DNA from: Zymobacter palmae
GTDB lineage: Bacteria > Pseudomonadota > Gammaproteobacteria > Pseudomonadales > Halomonadaceae
Direction of reading: 5' to 3'
DNA: 64,000 nucleotides
Assembly (NCBI RefSeq): GCF_003610015.1
Contig: NZ_AP018933.1
Location: forward strand, 620,001-684,000
Both the position numbers and the translations under genes were made by a program. Positions 58,236-64,000 of the stretch are shown piece after piece; the stretch's first letter is position 1, and every line of letters begins with the position of its first letter. The notes beneath the pieces were generated by a model that saw only the letters and a list, made by a program, of their open reading frames with translations, had not been told where the DNA came from and did not search any database.

Positions 58236-59072
58236 TTATTGCTGCTGGAGTTCCGGAGGCAGGTTCCAGAAATCATTGGCATTGTGGGTGATGATGTACT
58301 GTTTGAAGTCGTGAGAGAGGTACGCTTGCTTAATCTCTTCAGCCCATTTGGTCTTTTCGTTGCCAGCCTTGACGGCTACGACCAGATATAGGTTATCGAT
58401 CAGGTCTTCGCGCAGCAGGCTCTTGCTCTGATCAACTTGGGAGGCATAGGCCACGCTGCCGGGAATAACGGCATAGTCGACGTCCTGCAGCGTCCTTGGA
58501 ATATTCGCTGAATCCATCTCGACAATGTCGAGCTGTTTGAGGTTGTCGGCGATATCATTGCGCGTCAGCAGCACCGGGTTGGCATCAGCTTTCAGTGTTA
58601 TCCAGCCTGCTTTTTCGAGCAGACGGTAGGCGCGCGAGGTGTTGGACGGGTCTTGTGGAATTGCGATCTTGGCATGGGCGCTGATGTCGTTCAAAGACGC
58701 ATGACGTGTCGAGAAAATGGCAGCGGCCACGGTCGGAATGCGCACCAGCGGCGTCAGGTCAGCACCGCGCTGGGCGTTGAACGTGTTCAGGTACGCAGTG
58801 TGTTGATCCACGTTGAAGTCCACGGAGCCTTCGTTGATGGCCACATCGGATTCCAGCAGCCCCGTGAAGTTCACGTGCTTCACCGTATAGCCTTTCTGCT
58901 GCAGGATCGGCTCTACTGCGGAAATGAACAGCTCGCTGTACGGTCCCGGTGAGATTCCCATAGTAATTTCATTCTTGTCGCTGCCGACAGGGGACTTGTC
59001 GTGGCCGCAGCCAGCGAGGGCAAAAGGAACCAGTACGGCAGCCAGTGATGCGCTAAGCAGATAGGTCTTCAT
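58236..59072 (-). CDS. metQ: Methionine ABC transporter substrate-binding lipoprotein
   Basis: The 278-residue NlpA/MetQ-type lipoprotein has a lipobox ending at Cys22 (LAGC), the periplasmic binding fold with GISPGPYSELF, AIPQDPSNTSRAYRLLEKAGWI and VVAVKAGNEKTKWAEEI. It captures D/L-methionine or a related ligand for the MetI/MetN complex. It is the last gene of the operon. Confidence 0.93.
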   Translation of the reverse strand: MKTYLLSASLAAVLVPFALAGCGHDKSPVGSDKNEITMGISPGPYSELFISAVEPILQQKGYTVKHVNFTGLLESDVAINEGSVDFNVDQHTAYLNTFNAQRGADLTPLVRIPTVAAAIFSTRHASLNDISAHAKIAIPQDPSNTSRAYRLLEKAGWITLKADANPVLLTRNDIADNLKQLDIVEMDSANIPRTLQDVDYAVIPGSVAYASQVDQSKSLLREDLIDNLYLVVAVKAGNEKTKWAEEIKQAYLSHDFKQYIITHNANDFWNLPPELQQQ

Positions 59073-59086
59073 GATCGTTATTCCTC

Positions 59087-59743
59087 TCAGTTCCCTTTGA
59101 AGTATCGGGATAGGGCATTACCCAGTGATTGTAGTAGCTGCACGACGATGATCAGTGTCACGACCGTGATGATCATCGCGACGTTGTCGAAGCGCTGGTA
59201 GCCATAGCTGATCGCCAAGTCACCGATACCGCCGCCCCCGATGGCACCGGCCATCGCCGTGGCGCCAATCAGGGTGATGATCGACGTGGTGTAACTCAGA
59301 GCGATCGAGGGGCTGGCTTCGGGCAGCATGAAGTGCCAGATGATCTGGAAGGTAGTGGCTCCCATGGCATCGGCAGCTTCGATAATGCCGGTGTTGATCT
59401 CCAGCAGAGAGTTTTCCAGCAGGCGTGCGATATAGGGCGTGATGAAAAGGGTCAGTGGCACAATCGCTGCCGTTGAGCCGATCGAGCTGCCGACAATCAG
59501 GTGCGTCAGCGGTATCACGGCGATCATCAAAATGAGCGAGGGCAGCGAGCGCAGGATATTGATGATGGTGCTGATGACCGTATATAGCGGAACGTTCTGC
59601 TTTAGCCCCTGCGGGCGCGTCAGGATCAGGATTAAAGCCAGTCCCATGCCCAGCACTGCGCCGATCGCGAACGATACGCCGGTCATGAAGAGGGTCTGGT
59701 AGGCCGACTGCAGGAAAAGTCCGGTGGTGATGTTAGTCGTCAT
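59087..59743 (-). CDS. metI: Methionine ABC transporter permease
   Basis: The 218-residue permease has five to six helices and the EAA loop EAADAMGATTFQIIWHFMLPEA followed by PSIALSYT, characteristic of MetI. It overlaps the end of metN by 11 nt and lies 14 nt before metQ. Confidence 0.94.
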   Translation of the reverse strand: MTTNITTGLFLQSAYQTLFMTGVSFAIGAVLGMGLALILILTRPQGLKQNVPLYTVISTIINILRSLPSLILMIAVIPLTHLIVGSSIGSTAAIVPLTLFITPYIARLLENSLLEINTGIIEAADAMGATTFQIIWHFMLPEASPSIALSYTTSIITLIGATAMAGAIGGGGIGDLAISYGYQRFDNVAMIITVVTLIIVVQLLQSLGNALSRYFKGN

Positions 59744-60773
59744 GCTGGAACTCCCGAGGGTCGATCTGTACCGCTTTTATGTTCTGTGATGAAAGGTACT
59801 CAAGTGCGTTAGCGATCTCCTGTTCCTGACCTTTGAGGATCACGAACATATGGCCGATGATGTCGCCTTGGATATCGATCATGTTGGCGAAGATGATGCT
59901 GAGTTCGACTTCACCGCGGCGAATGAGCTGGGTTAATGCCTGCTCGTTGGCCGTTGGGTTAAGGAATTCCAGCCGGTAGAGGTGATCGGCATCGGTCTGA
60001 GACAGCGACCTAAACACAGTCACCGGCAGTTTCTGATGGATGATGGCGTTAACGAATTGGCGCGTCACCGGGTGCGTGGGTGCTTTGAACAGTGCGGGGG
60101 TTCTGCCCTGCTCAACCACGCGGCCACCGCTCATCACCGCCAAGCTGTGACAGGCATAAGTGACCACACTCATCTCGTGTGTGACGATAACAATAGTGAC
60201 GCCGTGTTCCCGGTTGATCCTTTTCAGCAGATCGAGAATGGAGCGGGTCGTCTGTGGGTCCAGCGCTGAGGTGGCTTCATCGCATAGCAGAATATCCGGC
60301 CTATTGGTAAGCGCGCGCGCAATACCCACGCGTTGCTTCTGGCCGCCGGACAGCGCACGCGGGTAAACATCCTTCTTGTCTTTCAATCCCACATAGTCGA
60401 GCAGGTCATCGACGATCTTTTTGCGTTCTGATTTTTTAACCCCGTTGAGAAGCAGTGGCAGGCCGACGTTCTCGGCCACGGTACGGTTTTCCAGCAGGTT
60501 GAAGTGCTGGAAGACCATACCAATCTTCTTCTTCTGTTGTCGCACGGCCTGCGGTGAGGCCTGAGTAAGGTCGCGTCCGTCGATGAACACGCTGCCGCTG
60601 GTGGGCGTTTCCAGTGCATTGATCAGACGTACCAGCGTGCTTTTGCCCGCACCGCTGTGACCGATAAGACCGAATATCTCGCCTTTGGGGATCTCTAGGG
60701 TGATGTCATCTAGAGCCAGAACATTGCTCTGACGCTGCGAGAATGACTTCGTTATGTGCTGAAATCTGATCAT
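59733..60773 (-). CDS. metN: Methionine ABC transporter ATP-binding protein
   Basis: The 346-residue ATPase has Walker A GHSGAGKST, signature LSGGQ, Walker B ILLCDEATSALD and a C-terminal NIL (ACT-like) regulatory domain (about 265-345) that in E. coli MetN binds methionine and inhibits transport. Start placed at 60773 (MIRFQHITKSF), the usual beginning of the fold; the longer frame overlaps the upstream amidohydrolase end. Confidence 0.94.
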   Translation of the reverse strand: MIRFQHITKSFSQRQSNVLALDDITLEIPKGEIFGLIGHSGAGKSTLVRLINALETPTSGSVFIDGRDLTQASPQAVRQQKKKIGMVFQHFNLLENRTVAENVGLPLLLNGVKKSERKKIVDDLLDYVGLKDKKDVYPRALSGGQKQRVGIARALTNRPDILLCDEATSALDPQTTRSILDLLKRINREHGVTIVIVTHEMSVVTYACHSLAVMSGGRVVEQGRTPALFKAPTHPVTRQFVNAIIHQKLPVTVFRSLSQTDADHLYRLEFLNPTANEQALTQLIRRGEVELSIIFANMIDIQGDIIGHMFVILKGQEQEIANALEYLSSQNIKAVQIDPREFQHDD

Positions 60774-60786
60774 GTCGTCTTCTCTG

Positions 60787-61983
60787 TCACTTTGCCTGCT
60801 GTCCATCGAGTACATGCCGATGGGCGGCGGTAATGGATGTCAGCAGTGAAGGCGTCTGGATGAGCTCGATGGCTGTCAGGGCCAGCACTCGTGCGCCTAG
60901 ACCGATGCTGTCCAGTCCCTTGCGACTCTTGGCAGCCTCTCTTGAGTCTAGTGAATGCAGCACGATAGGCGTGTCCGAAATGCTGATCATGGGCTGAATC
61001 GTCGGCACGAGCTGGCTGACGTTGCCCACATCGCTGGAACCGTAGCCTTCGTTCACCGGCTTTTCTTCGAGCGTCTGGCCGTACAGTGCAAGGTTGCGGG
61101 CATAGACATCATCGAATTCACGGATGATTAGCGTGTTATCCAGTTTGTTGTCATATTTGTCGAAGAAGGCTGACGCGCCTGTTGCCAGCGCTGCACCTTG
61201 CACGATATCGCGGAACCGTTCGGTCATGGCATTCAGCACCGGACGTGTTTCGGCTCGCAGAAAGAATTTGGCACTGGCGTGCTCGGGAATGATATTGGGC
61301 GCGGCACCGCCATCGGTGATGATGCCGTGAACGCGGGCCCCCGGCGGTAGCTGCTGACGCCAAGCATTGACGCCATTGAAGACCTGAATGACGGCATCCA
61401 ACGCATTGATGCCTGCTTCAGGCCGTGCCGCGGCATGGGCGGCTTTGCCAACGAACTGCACATTCACCATGTCCACGGCCAGCGAGGGCGAGGTGCGGGT
61501 GTGTCGATAGCCGGGGTGAGCGCACAGCGCTGCATCGACATCGTCGAAGAAGCCCGCCTTCACAAAACTGTCTTTGGCCCATCCCTGTTCACCGCCTTCC
61601 TCGCCCGGCGTACCGTATACCCGGACTTCACCGCCGATCGCGTCGATGACATGGCGCAACGCACTGGCGGCCAGTGATGATGTGGTGCCGAACAGGTTGT
61701 GGCCACAGGCGTGACCGATATCGGGCAAGGCATCATATTCGGCAAGAAACACGATAACGGGACCGGGTTTCGCACTTGCGTAGCGGGCATCGAACGCGGT
61801 GCGATGACCTGCCACCTCCTGCCGTACGGTAAACCCTTGCTGCTTCAGTAGAGCCACTAGGGTATCGCGGGCAAAGAACTCATGATTGCTGGTTTCAGGC
61901 GTTGCGTGGATCTGTAGCGCTGCCTGTTGGTAATCGCCTAAGAACGTCTCCACGAAGGTGTCGATTGCATCGCGTAGTGCCAT
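60787..61983 (-). CDS. M20-family amidohydrolase (peptidase/N-acyl amino acid hydrolase)
   Basis: The 398-residue M20D-type metallohydrolase has metal-site motifs FLAEYDALPDIGHACGHNLFG (the usual D-x-L-P and GHACGHD pattern with Asn in place of the final Asp), GTPGEEGGEQG and a C-terminal GYGSSDVGNVSQ block. The dimerisation domain begins near residue 165 (VQFVGKAAHAAARPEAGINALDAV). Such enzymes cleave N-acylated amino acids, p-aminobenzoyl-glutamate or dipeptides. ATG 61983 has AAAGGGA 8 nt upstream. Its stop is 13 nt before metN, so it is the first gene of an operon with the methionine transporter. Confidence 0.87.
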   Translation of the reverse strand: MALRDAIDTFVETFLGDYQQAALQIHATPETSNHEFFARDTLVALLKQQGFTVRQEVAGHRTAFDARYASAKPGPVIVFLAEYDALPDIGHACGHNLFGTTSSLAASALRHVIDAIGGEVRVYGTPGEEGGEQGWAKDSFVKAGFFDDVDAALCAHPGYRHTRTSPSLAVDMVNVQFVGKAAHAAARPEAGINALDAVIQVFNGVNAWRQQLPPGARVHGIITDGGAAPNIIPEHASAKFFLRAETRPVLNAMTERFRDIVQGAALATGASAFFDKYDNKLDNTLIIREFDDVYARNLALYGQTLEEKPVNEGYGSSDVGNVSQLVPTIQPMISISDTPIVLHSLDSREAAKSRKGLDSIGLGARVLALTAIELIQTPSLLTSITAAHRHVLDGQQAK

Positions 61984-62573
61984 TTGTCCCATCCCTTTAG
62001 TTTTTCGTCGAATGTGGGTGCGCGCGGCTTCATAACCGCGATAAGTGATCATGATCAGCAATCGCTATTTTTATGTGATGAAATAAAAAAGAGGCTGATC
62101 TGACGGCGTAGAACACGACGGTATGAAATAAATAACTTATTTAAGTGCGCGTTATTTACATATTCTTAAAACATATGACGTGGAGCGTCAATCGAGGGGC
62201 TAGACGCATATGATCTTAAGATATAATGCGTGCAGTGTTTCTTTTACATGTGTGATAAAGGTTCATTGATGGCAACGGTGGTGGAACCGGCCGTTGCTTT
62301 GGCGAGGCGCGATGACGATGGATGGCCTGCAGCCACAGCACACGATGGGTCACCAACGGCGCATACGGTGCTTTTCATTGACAGGATTTCATAAGGAAAT
62401 AGGGACTAATCGCCTTATTTATCTTCATTGAATAATAAGAATAGAGCTGTCGTATTACCTATGATTAGCGTAGGAATAATACGGTTATGCAGGATACGCT
62501 GATAATGAATGTCGCAGCAGTAAACGTATGGGGGATACCATGCGACATGTACGACATCTGTGCCGTTGCGTGG

Positions 62574-62682
62574 TAAGAGACGGTTTCATAACCTGAGCGA
62601 TGGCTTTTACCCTCTCTAAAATAGACGGTTTCTACCGCAATTTTGTGGTTTGAAGTCCCTTCAATGATATGGGTATTGGGGT
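62574..62682 (-). repeat. Dispersed repeat, copy B
   Basis: About 110 bp matching the reverse complement of copy A (30059-30172) at roughly 89%. On the minus strand both copies keep the same open frame (NPNTHIIE-x-TSNHKIAVETVYF in common), as if derived from a former coding sequence. Confidence 0.85.
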
Positions 62683-62705
62683 TATGAAATAGGCGCTAAA
62701 GAGCG

Positions 62706-62820
62706 GGTCATCCAATAGGCTCCACCACGTCGCCACACCATCTGTGCCGCTGCGCATGAAGAAGTGGATAATCCGATAGGCCTTACCGTGTTGCCACCGT
62801 ATCCGCGCCACTACGCATGA
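62706..62820. repeat. Imperfect direct repeat of about 55 bp, two copies
   Basis: Units 62706-62759 and 62766-62820 are about 70% alike by eye (shared: ATCC-x-ATAGG, GCCAC, GCGCATGA/ACGCATGA). They lie next to dispersed repeat copy B. Confidence 0.55.
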
Positions 62821-63100
62821 GGGAGCGCTGCCATACGCTGAGCTCTCGTTGCTCGCGTAACGTCGTGCGTTGTGGTGAGGTTCGTAGTGTCGGGTAGGTA
62901 GCCTGATGGCTGGCGGGAGCATTGATCGTCTGCTTGTATGCCGCTTCGTCGGGAGGAACAGGAACATGCCGACCACACCAGTGACTGTGTGGCATGGTGC
63001 GTAACGCTTGGCGCGTCGCCGCCTTGAGTGCTTATTGAGGAGCGCTCTTCGCCGCTATGGGAAGCGGCGGGGCGATTGTCAGGGATGTAGAGGGCGACTT

Positions 63101-63475
63101 TCAGGCCTGCTGGGCCTCGTCATAGGCCGTCTGGGCGGCGATGATGGCGTTCATGTTGTGTTCGGCCCAATGGGTGAGCACCGTGACGGTCTCCGTAAGC
63201 GTTTGGCCCAGTCTTGTCAGACTGTATTCAACCGTGACCGGTACAGTGGGCTGCACTTCGCGGTGAACTAGGCCATCGCGTTCAAGTCGACGCAGGGACT
63301 GCGTCAGCATTTTCTGTGAAATGCCCTGTATGTCGCGTCGCAGGCTGTTGAAGCGAACGGGTCCCTGTTCTAGCCGATCCAGAATCAGCAAGGCCCATTT
63401 GTCGGCAAGCCGTCCCAGCACTTCTCTGGCCGGGCAGCAGTCGTTGTAAATATCGTAGGTAAACCGTTCACTCAT
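63101..63475 (-). CDS. HxlR-family transcriptional regulator
   Basis: The 124-residue winged-helix regulator has the N-terminal CPAREVLGRLADKWALLIL block with the conserved Cys, and GISQKMLTQSLRRLERDGLVHREV as recognition helix and wing, both typical of HxlR/MarR-like regulators that respond to electrophiles or oxidants. ATG 63475 is taken; GTG 63481 is possible. It diverges from the DoxX-like gene, a frequent pairing, so control of that gene is likely. Confidence 0.9.
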   Translation of the reverse strand: MSERFTYDIYNDCCPAREVLGRLADKWALLILDRLEQGPVRFNSLRRDIQGISQKMLTQSLRRLERDGLVHREVQPTVPVTVEYSLTRLGQTLTETVTVLTHWAEHNMNAIIAAQTAYDEAQQA

Positions 63476-63833
63476 AACCACTGTGTTCTCTTGAGGTAGT
63501 CACTCGGAGGTAACGTAGTGTCGTGCAGGTGCCTTCTTTCACGACATTACCATTGTGTATAAGCTGAAAATGATTTTCATTGCCTAGTAGGGCGTCTAGG
63601 TGTGTATCCGTCGTCTGCATCGGCGGCTGAAAGCGAGCTGTCTTGCAATGAACGCTAGGCCTATGCCTCTCGAGCGAGGACGCTGTTTTCCTGCACGAAG
63701 CGCGCCATTTTGACTATACCTACCTCTCTATGGGGTCGACAACGTTTAGCGACCATAAGGGTGCCTGACATCAGTAGGCACGTGAATGCTTTTTCATAGC
63801 GAATGACCTGACTGTAAACCTTAGGAGGTTTCC
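63476..63833. other. Divergent intergenic region between HxlR and DoxX genes
   Basis: About 360 bp containing a Fur-box-like palindrome (63565-63579) and presumably the promoters of both genes. No gene is seen. Confidence 0.5.
63565..63579. promoter_or_regulatory. Fur-box-like palindrome
   Basis: TGAAAAT-G-ATTTTCA is a perfect 7-1-7 inverted repeat and matches the Fur consensus TGATAAT-N-ATTATCA at all but two positions. It is 86 bp before the HxlR start and 254 bp before the DoxX start. Confidence 0.5.
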
Positions 63834-64000
63834 ATGCTGACTCGATTTAATACCGCAGTGGCTCACTCTGATTTTGGGCGACTTCTGCTGCGCCTGACGT
63901 TCGGCATCCTGATGTTGTTCCACGGTGTTTCAAAAGCCCAGCACGGTATCGGCTGGATCTCTGCCATGCTAGACGCCAAGGGCATCCCGGGGTTTATTGC
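63834..64000 (+). CDS. DoxX-family membrane protein (5' part, cut by window end)
   Basis: 55 codons are visible from ATG 63834, with a strong AGGAGG 5 nt upstream. The N-terminal hydrophobic segment LLLRLTFGILMLFHGVSKA (about 16-34) followed by GIGWISAMLDAKGIP is typical of DoxX/MhqP-like small membrane proteins linked to quinone or electrophile stress. Divergent pairing with an HxlR regulator supports that group. The gene continues beyond the window. Confidence 0.82.
   Translation, partial: MLTRFNTAVAHSDFGRLLLRLTFGILMLFHGVSKAQHGIGWISAMLDAKGIPGFI

Larger units (their letters stand above)
61984..63100. other. Gene-poor region with repeats
   Basis: About 1.1 kb without a supported gene. It holds copy B of the dispersed repeat (62574-62682) and an imperfect direct repeat (62706-62820). 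A/T-rich DNA at 62060-62260 probably includes the promoter of the amidohydrolase-met operon. Confidence 0.5.

Overview
The window is a gammaproteobacterial chromosome segment. The 16S/23S/5S operon, the dnaX-ybaB-recR-rnd-ycgL-ycgN block, and moderate GC in most genes with A/T-rich patches all fit the Halomonadaceae (Oceanospirillales). A Zymobacter-like relative is my best guess, but it is inference from overall look and not a computed placement. No prophage, complete insertion sequence or CRISPR array was seen.

Layout. 1-590: three alternating tRNA-Glu/tRNA-Gly pairs and a terminator. 700-5000: two MFS transporters and an MmyB-type regulator. 5276-9250: a fourth tRNA-Glu, a YadG/YadH ABC exporter overlapping queF, a nitroreductase and tRNA-Ser. 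9478-19360: an unknown protein and a complete RND efflux locus (outer-membrane lipoprotein, two-component system, MipA/OmpV protein, adaptor, pump). 19400-25110: rRNA operon with tRNA-Ile and tRNA-Ala, two promoters and boxA sites. 25113-30230: an A/T-rich accessory zone with a malic-enzyme remnant, a YhiN-type flavoprotein, a 29-copy heptamer array, an orphan Tdi1-like immunity gene, a broken gene and one copy of a dispersed repeat. 30280-38850: the yqjD-yqjE-yqjK envelope operon, a double-length outer-membrane phospholipase A, a zinc-type CDF exporter with a His-Asp tail, and an MscK channel coupled to an unknown gene. 39150-45812: a MetE-like methyltransferase, then a cluster of class-III phospho-lyase-like enzyme, ethanolamine-type permease, APH-fold kinase and AraC regulator that reads as amino-alcohol catabolism. 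46296-55999: tlyA, an MFS pump, 4.5S RNA, dnaX (with 39 Pro-Gln-Gln repeats), ybaB, recR, rnd, ycgL, ycgN and a second CDF protein. 56190-64000: two unknown coupled genes, an M20 amidohydrolase-metN-metI-metQ operon, a repeat-bearing gap, an HxlR regulator and a truncated DoxX gene.

The most striking signals are: (1) two complete OMPLA barrels, both with intact His/Ser/Asn catalytic residues, in one polypeptide; (2) a kinase plus phospho-lyase plus permease set suggesting a phosphorylated, EutBC-independent route for ethanolamine or a related amino alcohol; (3) four long, essentially perfect microsatellites in 23 kb (7-mer x29, 6-mer x30, 6-mer x14, 9-mer x39), two coding and one immediately upstream of a regulator gene; (4) an inverted pair of perfect DnaA boxes upstream of dnaX; (5) a dispersed repeat of about 110 bp in three copies.
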